Shown here: piece after piece, positions 52,479 to 61,094 of the stretch
Position numbering within the stretch: position 1 is the stretch's first letter
How the letters are laid out: every line of letters begins with the position of its first letter
DNA from: CBDFKQ01 sp965248855
Lineage (GTDB): Bacteria > Bacteroidota > Bacteroidia > Cytophagales > 172606-1
Reading direction: 5' to 3'
Assembly: GCA_965248855.1 (NCBI GenBank)
Contig: CBDFKQ010000012.1
Span: 62,001 to 126,000 of the forward strand
Length of the DNA stretch: 64,000 nucleotides
Position numbers and translations under genes: made by a program
Notes under the pieces: model-generated
The model's input: only the letters and a program-made list of their open reading frames with translations
Told to the model about the DNA's origin: nothing
Database searches by the model: none

Positions 52479-52496
52479 GCCTGTCCCCTGACAGGC
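52479..52496. repeat. GC-rich palindrome GCCTGTC-CCCT-GACAGGC
   Basis: GCCTGTC pairs with GACAGGC around CCCT. Its exact reverse complement occurs at 52589-52606, so the two together form a large inverted repeat. The base composition stands out from the AT-rich surroundings. Confidence 0.75.
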
Positions 52497-52581
52497 TAAA
52501 ATATTTGAATTTAAATTATTATGTATAGAATTTATAAACTATAAACAATTCATTTATAAATTGTTTAATTAAGTTTATTAT

Positions 52582-52613
52582 TTCTTCTGCCTGTCAGGGG
52601 ACAGGCAGAAGAA
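52582..52613. repeat. GC-rich palindrome, inverse copy
   Basis: TTCTTCTGCCTGTC pairs perfectly with GACAGGCAGAAGAA around AGGG (14-bp stem). The inner 18 bases are the reverse complement of the palindrome at 52479. Confidence 0.75.
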
Positions 52614-52617
52614 GAAG

Positions 52618-52670
52618 TTTTTATAAATACATTTCTAAAAAAATTATGAATTTATCAATATTGATATTTT
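52618..52670 (+). repeat. 53-bp direct repeat, copy 2
   Basis: Second copy of the element at 52417-52469, same orientation, 201 bases downstream, with the GC-rich palindromes between them. Confidence 0.75.
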
Positions 52671-52716
52671 GATATTCTGTTTAAATTTCATTTAAACAAA
52701 TTTATAATTAATCTAA

Positions 52717-52754
52717 AACAAAAAACCTCCTGAGTTGTCAGGAGGTTTTTTGTT
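52717..52754 (-). terminator. Terminator of the DUF1573 gene
   Basis: A perfect 17-bp stem, AACAAAAAACCTCCTGA with TCAGGAGGTTTTTTGTT, around GTTG. It lies 17 bases beyond the stop on the minus strand, with T runs in both directions. Confidence 0.92.
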
Positions 52755-52771
52755 GTTCTTTAAAACTATAA

Positions 52772-53239
52772 TTATTGCTTAGGAGCAGTTGTTGGTGTTA
52801 CAGCTGCAGCAATAACTTCGCCTTTTATTGTTAAAATAATAGAAGGAGTGCTTGAATTAGAGGTAACCGTTGCAGTTTTATTGAACGGACCGGCATTTTT
52901 AGCATTGTAAGTAAGTTTTATAAAACCAGATTTACCGGGCAACACAGGTGTTTTTGTGAAATCACCCAATGTACAACCACATCCGGGTTGAACGTTAGAA
53001 ACAGTTAATGGCGATTTACCGGTGTTTGTAAAAGTAAAATCTGCAGTGCCTGGTTTATCTTGTTGTAATTTTCCCAAATCAATTACACTGCTTTTAAGAG
53101 TAAGAATGGGTGCTTTCTCATCAACTTTTGCTGTTGTAACCGTAGTTGTTGTTGCAGAAGTTGATGTTTTTGTTTGCTGAGCGAAAGAAAATGAAGATAC
53201 TAACGCGAAAGCCGCAGCGAATAAGATTGACTTTTTCAT
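52772..53239 (-). CDS. DUF1573 domain-containing exported protein
   Basis: 155 residues from the ATG at 53239, which starts a clean signal peptide (MKKSILFAAAFALVSSFSFAQ); an in-frame ATG 51 bases upstream is unlikely. A Ser/Thr-rich linker follows, then one DUF1573 domain (about 55-145) with the family motif VQPGCGCTLGDFTKTP and a closing Ig-like strand pattern (TATVTSNSSTPSIILTIKGEV). DUF1573 proteins are periplasmic Ig-like proteins of unknown role, abundant in Bacteroidota. It has its own strong terminator. Confidence 0.93.
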   Translation of the reverse strand: MKKSILFAAAFALVSSFSFAQQTKTSTSATTTTVTTAKVDEKAPILTLKSSVIDLGKLQQDKPGTADFTFTNTGKSPLTVSNVQPGCGCTLGDFTKTPVLPGKSGFIKLTYNAKNAGPFNKTATVTSNSSTPSIILTIKGEVIAAAVTPTTAPKQ

Positions 53240-53501
53240 AATATTTTGTTTTAAGGGTGAAAAAAATATTTTTCCGGAACAAATGTGCATGTTCTTTATG
53301 CAAAAATATGTTATCTAATTGGTAATTATTGTTAACAACATGTTAAATATATTTACATCCACCAAAACTGAACTTTTAATCATTCAGATGTGCGTTGGGT
53401 CGGTTACAATTTTAGGTCAAGAAATTTTTAGCCTTAATTGTTGACAGCATATGAAAATATTAATTAAATTTCGACACAAAAATTTAATTAATTTATTAAA
53501 G

Positions 53502-54638
53502 ATGGAATTATTTAACGTGTATCCGCTTTATAATATCGAACCTGTAAAAGGGATTGGAAGCTATGTATGGGATGAAAACGGAACTAAATATTTAGATTTA
53601 TATGGTGGCCATGCGGTAATTTCCATAGGTCATTCACACCCACACTATGTTGAAAAATTAAGCGAACAATTAAATAAAATCGGATTTTATTCCAATTCTG
53701 TTAAAATTTCAATGCAAAATGAGTTGGCAGAAAAATTGGGAAGTCTCTCCGGTTACGACAGTTATAATCTTTTTTTATGCAATTCCGGTGCAGAAGCTAA
53801 TGAAAATGCTTTAAAACTTGCTTCTTTTCATAATGGACGTAAAAAAATAATAGCTTTTAAAAAATCTTTTCATGGCCGAACTTCAGGGGCTGTGGCGATA
53901 ACAGATAATCCTTCAATTGTAGCACCTATCAATTTTAACAATCATGTTACTTTTTTGCCATTTAACGACATTGAAGCACTTGAAGAAGCGGTGAATGAAG
54001 AAATTTGTGCAGTAATTGTAGAAGGCATTCAAGGTGTGGGTGGAATAAATATAGCAAGCGAATTATTTTTACAAAAAGCACGTGAGTTGTGCGATAAATT
54101 TGGCGTTGTTTTAATTTTAGATAGTGTACAATGTGGATATGGCCGCTCGGGGAAATTCTTTTCACATCAATATGCAAATATTGATCCTGATTTGATCACT
54201 ATTGCCAAGGGAATGGGAAATGGATTTCCCATTGGCGGAGTGTTAATTAGCCCGATTTTTAAAGCAGTATCGGGAATGTTGGGAACCACTTTTGGAGGTA
54301 ATCATTTAGCCTGCGCAGCAGCAATTGCTGTATTGGATGTAATGAAAGATGAAAATTTAATTGAAAATGCTCTGGAAATCGGAAGTTATATTACCCATAA
54401 ATTAAAAAGCTTACCCGGTATAAAAGAAATAAGAGGACGGGGCTTAATGATAGGAATTGAATTGGATGAACCTGCAGATGAAATGCGTAAAAAGTTGTTG
54501 TTTGATAAGCATATTTTTACCGGAGCTTCAGGTAAAAATGTAATTAGATTACTGCCTTCATTAGCGCTTAAAAAACAAGATGCCGATATTTTTATTGAAT
54601 CTTTTAAAGCTTTAATAAAGGAAAGGGTTTTAGCTTAA
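53502..54638 (+). CDS. argD: Acetylornithine/succinyldiaminopimelate-type aminotransferase
   Basis: 378 residues from ATG 53502 (MELFNVYPLYNIEPVKG); a first ATG at 53451 would add 17 basic residues without homology. The class III aminotransferase fold is clear: YLDLYGGHAVISIGH, LCNSGAEANENALKL, the PLP lysine in TIAKGMGNGFPIGG and GTTFGGNHLA. It most likely makes N-acetyl- or N-succinyl-ornithine for arginine. No other arg genes are present, so other omega-amino acid substrates are possible. Confidence 0.88.
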   Translation: MELFNVYPLYNIEPVKGIGSYVWDENGTKYLDLYGGHAVISIGHSHPHYVEKLSEQLNKIGFYSNSVKISMQNELAEKLGSLSGYDSYNLFLCNSGAEANENALKLASFHNGRKKIIAFKKSFHGRTSGAVAITDNPSIVAPINFNNHVTFLPFNDIEALEEAVNEEICAVIVEGIQGVGGINIASELFLQKARELCDKFGVVLILDSVQCGYGRSGKFFSHQYANIDPDLITIAKGMGNGFPIGGVLISPIFKAVSGMLGTTFGGNHLACAAAIAVLDVMKDENLIENALEIGSYITHKLKSLPGIKEIRGRGLMIGIELDEPADEMRKKLLFDKHIFTGASGKNVIRLLPSLALKKQDADIFIESFKALIKERVLA

Positions 54639-54722
54639 ATTTTATCTTTTATAAGTAAGTCAACATTTTTTTAGTTCGGCATAAAAATAAAACCAATAAA
54701 AAATTATAATTTTTTATTGGTT

Positions 54723-56687
54723 TTATTTCATCTCTAATTTTTTGATTATTTCTAACAGTTCTCTTTCGCGGATTTTTAATTTATCGATTTCCTGTTGATT
54801 TATTTTATTGATTTTATCAACTTGATTATCAGCCCTATCGGTTTCCAAATTTTTTATCTTTATTACTTCTTTTTGAGATTCTTCCAATTCTTCAAGTTTA
54901 TCTCTTAAATCTAATTCCAATTTATTTTGTTGCTCTTGCGTTGCCTCCATTTTTTCAATGGTTTTTAGCATTTCTTCTTCCTGTGCATGTAATTCCTCTG
55001 CCTGTTGCCGGCTAATTTCAAGTTTTTCCCGTAATTCTTCTTCCAATTTATTTTGATGCTCTTGCGTAGCCTGTAATTCTTCAATAGTTTGTCGCATTTC
55101 TTCTTCCTGAGCACTCATCTCTTCTGCCTGTTGTTGACTGATTTCTAGCTTTTCCCGTAATTCTTCTTCCAATTTATTTTGATGCTCTTGCGTAGCTTTT
55201 AATTCTTCAATAGTTTGTCGCATTTCTTCTTCCTGAGCACTCATCTCTTCTGCCTGTTGTTGACTGATTTCAAGTTTTTCCCGTAATTCTTCTTCTAATT
55301 TATATTGATGCTCTTGCGTAGCCTGCAACTCTTCCATGTTTTGACGCATTTCCTCTTCCTGAGCAAGTAATTCTTCTGTTTGTTGTTGAGTAACCTCAAG
55401 TTTTTCTTTTAATTCCTTTTCCAACCTATGTTGATGCTCTTGTGTAGCCTGTAATTCTTCCATGTTTTGACGCATTTCTTCTTCTTGGGCACGCATTTCT
55501 TCTGATTGCTGCTGGCTTTCTTCCAGCAATGATCTTGTCTTTTCGTTAATCCGTACATTTCGCAAGAGCGCTGCTATATTTTCACTTAGCCTGCTTATAA
55601 AATCAATTTCAAAATCTTGAAAAACAGTAAAAGATGCTAACTCTAAAATTCCTTCAACATGATTATTAAAAATAAGCGGCATCAAAAAAATACATTTTGG
55701 ATTTGCCTCACCTAACCCTGAAGTAATTCTGATATAATTTTGAGGAACATTTTTAAGAAAAATTTTCTTTTTTTCAAGATAACATTGCCCTAACAAGCCT
55801 TCTTTAATATTAAAACGTTGATGAAAATATTTTTTTTTATTATACGCATAAGCTGCTTCCAACCTTATGTATTTATCTTCATCATTTTCGACTTCTATTA
55901 GATAAAAAGCTCCCTGGTTGGCTCCTACATATTTAACTATATTGGAAATTAAAATAGTAAACAGTTTTTCCAAACTTTCCTCTTCCTGCATTATCATCGT
56001 AAACTTTGCAATCCCTGTTGCAGCCCAGTTTCTACGATCATCTTCCAATCTGGCATTTTGAATTTCTGACAACGTTTTTTCCAATTCCGTTTTGGATAAA
56101 TCCGATTCCGTTTTTTTACTATCCATTTCATCCAACAATACTAAATTTTTATTTTCGGTCTCAAGTTTTTCTTTTGATAAATAGAAAAGTGGTATTACTA
56201 AAGCTATGATTGCCACAATTGTATTAATTGTATCCATTAGTGGTGTTCTCATAAAAGTATTGTCAAGCTTTATGTCAATCAGTTCATTTGATATTTTATG
56301 GGTAGCCACAGTGATGGAACAAATAGCAAAGGCAAGGCTAAGAGGTACTATTTCTTTTAAATCAAAAAAAAGAAATGGAAATAAAGTAAAACTAAAAACA
56401 ATTAATGCCGCCCCAAGCAAAATATCGTTATTACCTTGAGAAAGGGAAACATATAATGCTCCAACCATAACAGTTGGCAAAACCGCCAAAATAAAACGGC
56501 CCAACGTATGAAACTTAAGAAACATTAGTACATAATAAACAATTAATAAAGCAGCAGAAACATAAAATATCGGGAGCAGTATGGGAGCGTTAAAATAATA
56601 AAGTATCGCATAAGTTATTAATAAAAAAAAAACCAAAATACTGATTCTGTTACTTTGAAGAATTTTATTTCTCAAAGTAAAATCCAT
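54723..56687 (-). CDS. Membrane GAF-domain protein with coiled-coil repeats
   Basis: 654 residues from MDFTLRNKILQSN; ATGs at 56732 and 56723 are also open. Six or so membrane helices (about 15-175 of this form), a short coiled coil, a GAF domain (about 220-380, with GANQGAFYLIEVEND and GLLGQCYLEKKKIFL), and then a long coiled coil made of five 42-residue repeats (QQAEEMSAQEEEMRQTIEEL type) plus a charged tail. No kinase, cyclase or other output domain is seen. It may sense a ligand and pass a signal through the coiled coil to a partner. The gene is convergent with the argD-like gene. Confidence 0.85.
   Translation of the reverse strand: MDFTLRNKILQSNRISILVFFLLITYAILYYFNAPILLPIFYVSAALLIVYYVLMFLKFHTLGRFILAVLPTVMVGALYVSLSQGNNDILLGAALIVFSFTLFPFLFFDLKEIVPLSLAFAICSITVATHKISNELIDIKLDNTFMRTPLMDTINTIVAIIALVIPLFYLSKEKLETENKNLVLLDEMDSKKTESDLSKTELEKTLSEIQNARLEDDRRNWAATGIAKFTMIMQEEESLEKLFTILISNIVKYVGANQGAFYLIEVENDEDKYIRLEAAYAYNKKKYFHQRFNIKEGLLGQCYLEKKKIFLKNVPQNYIRITSGLGEANPKCIFLMPLIFNNHVEGILELASFTVFQDFEIDFISRLSENIAALLRNVRINEKTRSLLEESQQQSEEMRAQEEEMRQNMEELQATQEHQHRLEKELKEKLEVTQQQTEELLAQEEEMRQNMEELQATQEHQYKLEEELREKLEISQQQAEEMSAQEEEMRQTIEELKATQEHQNKLEEELREKLEISQQQAEEMSAQEEEMRQTIEELQATQEHQNKLEEELREKLEISRQQAEELHAQEEEMLKTIEKMEATQEQQNKLELDLRDKLEELEESQKEVIKIKNLETDRADNQVDKINKINQQEIDKLKIRERELLEIIKKLEMK
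54885..55514 (-). repeat. Five tandem 126-bp coding repeats
   Basis: Five consecutive 42-codon units with the consensus QEEEMRQxIEELxATQEHQ. Units 3 and 4 are nearly identical at the protein level, pointing to recent duplication. Outer units are more diverged. Confidence 0.9.
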
Positions 56688-56826
56688 ATCATCGCTAATA
56701 CCTAAAAATAAAATAATATTCATAAAAAGCATGGTTTTATAATATAATAAACAATAACGTAATTATAAAATATAGAGCTTTAAAACAAAATATTTTATTA
56801 GTTAATTATGTAATGTATAAAAAATA

Positions 56827-56858
56827 AAAAAAACTCTCAATTCATTGAGAGTTTTTTT
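56827..56858 (-). terminator. Terminator of the trp operon
   Basis: A perfect 14-bp stem, AAAAAAACTCTCAA with TTGAGAGTTTTTTT, around TTCA, 21 bases beyond the trpB stop on the minus strand. Confidence 0.92.
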
Positions 56859-56879
56859 TATTTTTTATTAATCGTAATG

Positions 56880-58082
56880 TTATTTTTTATCGCGCCATTT
56901 AGTATAAGCTTCAAGATCTTTATCTCCACGTCCTGAAAGATTAACTACTACAATTTCGTTATCCTTTGCTCCGATATAATCTAAACAAGCCAAAGCATGA
57001 GCGGATTCGATTGCCGGAATTATGCCTTCTGTACGAGCAAGAGCCAATCCTGCATCCATTGCTTCTTCATCAGTAATCGGATAAAAAGTGGCTCGGCCCG
57101 TTTCAAACAAGTGGGCATGTAAGGGACCAATGCCGGGATAATCCAAACCTGCTGAGATGGAATAAGGTTCAACTACTTGTCCATCTTCAGTTTGCATAAA
57201 CAAAGTTTTTGTTCCATGCAAAACTCCAATTTTTCCTAAAACAGTTGCAGCTGCCGCATGCCCGGAATTTATACCTAAACCCGCAGCTTCAGCAGCAATT
57301 AACTTAACAGATGGCTCATCCATATAATGATAAAATGCTCCTGCTGCATTACTTCCACCACCTACACAGGCAATAACATAATCCGGATTTTCATTTCCTG
57401 TATGTTCAAATAATTGTTTTTTTATTTCTTCCGAAATAACAGATTGAAAACGCGCAACCATATCAGGATACGGATGAGGACCGATAACTGAACCAATAAT
57501 ATAATGTGTATCAACAGGATTCATTTGCCAATGGCGCATTGCTTCGTTTGTAGCATCTTTCAATGTTTGGCTGCCGCATGTTGCTGCCACAACTTTAGCA
57601 CCCAGCATTTTCATTCGTTCAACATTTGGTTTCTGCCTCTCAATATCTATTGCACCCATATAAACCACACATTCCAAACCCATTAACGCACAAACTGTTG
57701 CTGTCGCAACTCCATGTTGACCGGCTCCTGTTTCTGCAACTATTCTTTTTTTACCCAAATGTTTGGCAACCAGTATTTGCCCTATGGTATTATTAACTTT
57801 ATGGGCACCGGTGTGGCAGAGATCTTCACGCTTTAAATAAACCTGAAGATTATATTTTTCTGAAAGCCTTTTTGCATGATATAAAGGCGTAGGCCTGCCC
57901 ACATAATTTTTTAAAAGATCCTGAAATTCATTTTGAAAGGATTCGGAATAAATAATGGAAAGGTAATTCTGTTGTAATTCTTCAACATTTGGGTAAAGCA
58001 TTTCAGGTATAAATGAACCTCCAAAACTACCATAATAACCCTTTTCATCTACCGAGAAAGGGCTTTTATCTAAAATTTGCAT
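56880..58082 (-). CDS. trpB: Tryptophan synthase beta subunit
   Basis: 400 residues, a normal TrpB (class 1) length. Key motifs are YGSFGGSFIPEML near the N-terminus, the PLP lysine in LCHTGAHKVNNT, AETGAGQHG and CVGGGSNAAG. It joins indole and serine. It lies 23 bases after trpF. The expected trpA (alpha subunit) does not follow; a terminator comes right after the stop. Confidence 0.97.
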   Translation of the reverse strand: MQILDKSPFSVDEKGYYGSFGGSFIPEMLYPNVEELQQNYLSIIYSESFQNEFQDLLKNYVGRPTPLYHAKRLSEKYNLQVYLKREDLCHTGAHKVNNTIGQILVAKHLGKKRIVAETGAGQHGVATATVCALMGLECVVYMGAIDIERQKPNVERMKMLGAKVVAATCGSQTLKDATNEAMRHWQMNPVDTHYIIGSVIGPHPYPDMVARFQSVISEEIKKQLFEHTGNENPDYVIACVGGGSNAAGAFYHYMDEPSVKLIAAEAAGLGINSGHAAAATVLGKIGVLHGTKTLFMQTEDGQVVEPYSISAGLDYPGIGPLHAHLFETGRATFYPITDEEAMDAGLALARTEGIIPAIESAHALACLDYIGAKDNEIVVVNLSGRGDKDLEAYTKWRDKK

Positions 58083-58105
58083 CAGTTGAACAGTAAGAAT
58101 ATTTA

Positions 58106-58759
58106 TTAAACAGTTGTTTCGTGAAGGACGTTCCTAAAATTATTGATAAAGGTTTTTACCATCTCCACATTTTTAAAACCGGGCTCATCTTCAAATTTAC
58201 TGTTAATATCAAATGCATGAAGATTAAGATCGGAAGGTATTTTTTTTAATTTTTCAACATCATCAAGAGATATACCACCGCTTAAAAAAAATGGCCTTGA
58301 ATTATCATAGTTTTGTAATATATCCCAATCAAATTGAACCCCATTGCCTCCGTAATTATGCCCTTTTGTATCAAATAAAAAATAATCACATGGCGTTTTA
58401 AAATTATTTAAACGGTTAAATTTAAAGTCATTTTCCATTGGGAAAGCCTTAATGATTGTAACTCCCCTCGAACGAATATTTCTGCACATTTCCGGGCTTT
58501 CATCTCCATGAAGTTGTACTATATCCAAACTGTATTTTTTTACATTCCTTAAAATTAAATCAATATGCGCGTTTACGAAAACCCCAACTTTTTTAGTGGT
58601 TTTAGGAAAAGATTTTAACAATTCTTCATCAAGTATTTCTCCGGCAAATCGTGGGGATTTTTCTTGAAAAATAAAACCCATATAATCGGGTTTTAAATCC
58701 AGTATTTGTTGAATATTTGAACTTTCGCGCATTCCGCAAACTTTAATTTTAAGATTCAT
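58106..58759 (-). CDS. trpF: Phosphoribosylanthranilate isomerase
   Basis: 217 residues from the ATG at 58759 (MNLKIKVCGMRE); an in-frame ATG 48 bases upstream lacks homology. Catalytic C8 is in KVCGM, the general acid is in LFDTKG, and FLSGGISLDDVEKL matches the phosphate site. It is separate from trpC, with a gap of about 119 bases between them, wider than elsewhere in the operon. Confidence 0.95.
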   Translation of the reverse strand: MNLKIKVCGMRESSNIQQILDLKPDYMGFIFQEKSPRFAGEILDEELLKSFPKTTKKVGVFVNAHIDLILRNVKKYSLDIVQLHGDESPEMCRNIRSRGVTIIKAFPMENDFKFNRLNNFKTPCDYFLFDTKGHNYGGNGVQFDWDILQNYDNSRPFFLSGGISLDDVEKLKKIPSDLNLHAFDINSKFEDEPGFKNVEMVKTFINNFRNVLHETTV

Positions 58760-58878
58760 AATTTTACCGGTGGTTTTTAAACAAATAAATTTCGTAAGCC
58801 TTCTCAAAATTATTTAAATTTGCCTTATAATGCAAGATATTCATCTTTAAGTACTTAAAAAAACATACTTATAAAATA

Positions 58879-59673
58879 TTAAGTCAGGCTTATTTCTCTA
58901 ATAAAGTTATCCAAAGCAAGGCCGGGATTTGATTGTTGCATAAAATATTCACCAATTAAAAAGCCATTGTAACCATAATTGAATTTTAAATCTTTTAAAA
59001 TCTTTGGATCATTAATTCCACTTTCCGAAATCTTCAAAAATTCTTCAGGAATTATTTCTGATAATTCTCTTGAAGTATTTAAATCTGTTTTCATGGTTTT
59101 TAAATTTCTATTATTTACTCCAACCACATCAATAAATTCATTTAAATGACTTCCAAGTTCTTCTTTATTATGAATCTCCAGCAAAACCTCAAGATTTAAT
59201 GACTTTGCAAAAGAAGCAAGTGCTTTTGTTTGCGAGGGTTTTAAATTTGCTGCAATTAATAAAATTACATCTGCTCCAATACTTTTCGATTCTAAAATTT
59301 GATACTCATCAATAATAAAATCTTTTCTAAGCATAGGTACTTCATTTACTAACCTTGCACTAACAAACTGTTCATCGTTTCCGTCAAAAAAATCAATATC
59401 TGTTAAGACGGAAAGTGCTGACGCACCTGCTGTTACATATCCTTGAGTTACTTCATCCACTTTCAATTGATCATTAATAATTCCTTTTGAAGGGGATTTA
59501 CGTTTATGCTCTGCAATAATTCCATATTTGGAAGAATTAAGTAATGCATGTTTTAAAGAATATGTTTGTTTTAAAAACATATTCCTTTTTTCAAGATCTT
59601 TACCTGAAGTTAAATTTTTTCTTTCTGATACTTCTATAAATTTTCTTGCAACTATTTTTTCTAATGCATTCAT
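58879..59673 (-). CDS. trpC: Indole-3-glycerol-phosphate synthase
   Basis: 264 residues, full length. GIIAEHKRKSPSKGII, LSVLTDIDFFDG, VPMLRKDFIID and GVNNRNLKTM are conserved TIM-barrel motifs. It turns CdRP into indole-3-glycerol phosphate. It starts 11 bases after the small Hcp-like gene on the same strand. Confidence 0.97.
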   Translation of the reverse strand: MNALEKIVARKFIEVSERKNLTSGKDLEKRNMFLKQTYSLKHALLNSSKYGIIAEHKRKSPSKGIINDQLKVDEVTQGYVTAGASALSVLTDIDFFDGNDEQFVSARLVNEVPMLRKDFIIDEYQILESKSIGADVILLIAANLKPSQTKALASFAKSLNLEVLLEIHNKEELGSHLNEFIDVVGVNNRNLKTMKTDLNTSRELSEIIPEEFLKISESGINDPKILKDLKFNYGYNGFLIGEYFMQQSNPGLALDNFIREISLT

Positions 59674-59684
59674 TAATAAAACAT

Positions 59685-60086
59685 TTAACTTTGAGATGAG
59701 GGGTTTCTTTTCTCAGCTGATATCATTTTTATAGATACTTTTTCCGATAGTATAGAAAAGCTTGCAAATTGATAGGAAAGATCATCCCTTAAATCGTGAG
59801 ATTCGCTAAAACTGGAACATATGCCTTTTTGAAAAGTAATTACTTTAATATTAGATTCGTTATCATCGGTATAAATTGAAATCTTTCCATCCTTTATCCC
59901 TGAATTAACATATAAAAACCAGTCTAACAAATTTTGATCTATCTTGGAAGATTTAATTGACCCGGAAACTGAAATATTACTAATAGTTTTACCATCATAA
60001 TCCGGTTGAGGCGGACTGTATGAAGAATAATAAGCGGTTTGCAAATCATAAATCTTTCCTTCAAGTTCTAATTTAATTTTTCCCAT
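59685..60086 (-). CDS. Hcp/TssD-like small protein embedded in the trp operon
   Basis: 133 residues, no signal peptide. The layout follows TssD, the Hcp-like tube protein of Bacteroidota type VI secretion (PF17642): MGKIKLELEGKIYDL at the start, a tyrosine-rich loop, LLDWFLYVNSGIKDGKISIY in the middle, then VITFQKGICSSFSESHD and a final SYQFASFSILSEKVSI strand. No other T6SS gene is in the window. It lies 15 bases after trpD and 11 bases before trpC, so it is expressed with them. The match is by pattern memory; a structural search would settle it. Confidence 0.6.
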   Translation of the reverse strand: MGKIKLELEGKIYDLQTAYYSSYSPPQPDYDGKTISNISVSGSIKSSKIDQNLLDWFLYVNSGIKDGKISIYTDDNESNIKVITFQKGICSSFSESHDLRDDLSYQFASFSILSEKVSIKMISAEKRNPSSQS

Positions 60087-60101
60087 AAATTTTTAAGTTT
60101 T

Positions 60102-61094
60102 TTATTTTAGTAATTTTTTAAATCCTTCTAAAGCTTTTCCACTCAGCAAACTTTCATTTGCTTTTTCAGTAGCATTTTCTATTGTAAGTTGAGGGTTAGC
60201 CGTAACTAAAGCAATTGCGGAATTTGCAAGAACAGCATTTTTTTGAGCTTCTGTTGATTTATTTGTTAAAACATTCATAAATATATCTGCAGACTCTTTT
60301 ACTGAAGTGCCCCCTTCAATATCATTTTGATTTAATTTATTGAATCCCAAATTATCCGGAGATAATATTTGTTCACCTTTATTATTTGATATTTTAAAGT
60401 TCCCTGTTAAAGAAATTTCATCATAACCATCCAAGGAGTGAACGATTGAAAAAAGTTTATCCGTTTGCTGATATAAATAAGTATAAAGCCTGCTTAGCTC
60501 AAGACTGAAAACACCAACCATTTGTTTTTTTGGAAAGGCAGGGTTTACCATTGGTCCAAGCATATTAAAAAATGTTTTAACTCCCAATTCTTTTCTTACC
60601 GGAGCTACATTTTTCATCGCAGGGTGAAATAATGGTGCATGAAGAAAGCAAATATTCGCTTCATCCAAGTTTTGTTTAAGCAAATTTTTATCATTTGTAA
60701 ACTTATAACCAAAATATTCCATCACTGTTGAACTGCCACATAAAGAAGAAACACCATAATTACCATGCTTAACTACATGCTGACCGGCACCCGCAACCAC
60801 AAACGCAGATAATGTGGAAATATTAAAAGTATCTTTCCCATCTCCACCTGTGCCACATACATCCATGGCATCATAATCAGCTACATCCAAATTAATACAA
60901 AGTTCAAGCATTGCATCTCTAAAACCTTCTAATTCTTCAACAGTAATATTACGCATCATGTAAATGGTAAGAAATGATGCTGTTTGAACCGGAGAGTATT
61001 TTTCTTTTCCTATATCAATTAAAACTTCTTTAGCCTCGCTTTTTGATAGTGTTTTATATGATAATAAATGATTTAAAATTTCTTTCATTCCCAT
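60102..61094 (-). CDS. trpD: Anthranilate phosphoribosyltransferase
   Basis: 330 residues. The PRPP site is VCGTGGDGKDTFNIST, with KHGNYGVSS and NMLGPMVNP as further motifs. It moves phosphoribose onto anthranilate. Its ATG overlaps the stop of the upstream membrane-protein gene by one base. The next gene is the Hcp-like one. Confidence 0.97.
   Translation of the reverse strand: MGMKEILNHLLSYKTLSKSEAKEVLIDIGKEKYSPVQTASFLTIYMMRNITVEELEGFRDAMLELCINLDVADYDAMDVCGTGGDGKDTFNISTLSAFVVAGAGQHVVKHGNYGVSSLCGSSTVMEYFGYKFTNDKNLLKQNLDEANICFLHAPLFHPAMKNVAPVRKELGVKTFFNMLGPMVNPAFPKKQMVGVFSLELSRLYTYLYQQTDKLFSIVHSLDGYDEISLTGNFKISNNKGEQILSPDNLGFNKLNQNDIEGGTSVKESADIFMNVLTNKSTEAQKNAVLANSAIALVTANPQLTIENATEKANESLLSGKALEGFKKLLK

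Larger units (their letters stand above)
52365..52771. other. Repeat-rich gap of 407 bases without a gene
   Basis: This gap contains the two 53-bp direct repeats, two GC-rich palindromes and the terminator of the DUF1573 gene, each listed separately. No coding frame is convincing. Confidence 0.7.

Noticed and set aside
52417..52670. Insertion sequence
   Set aside because: No transposase frame lies between the repeats, so at most this is a non-autonomous element.
54885..55514. CRISPR-like array
   Set aside because: The periodic 126-bp units are protein-coding repeats without spacers.
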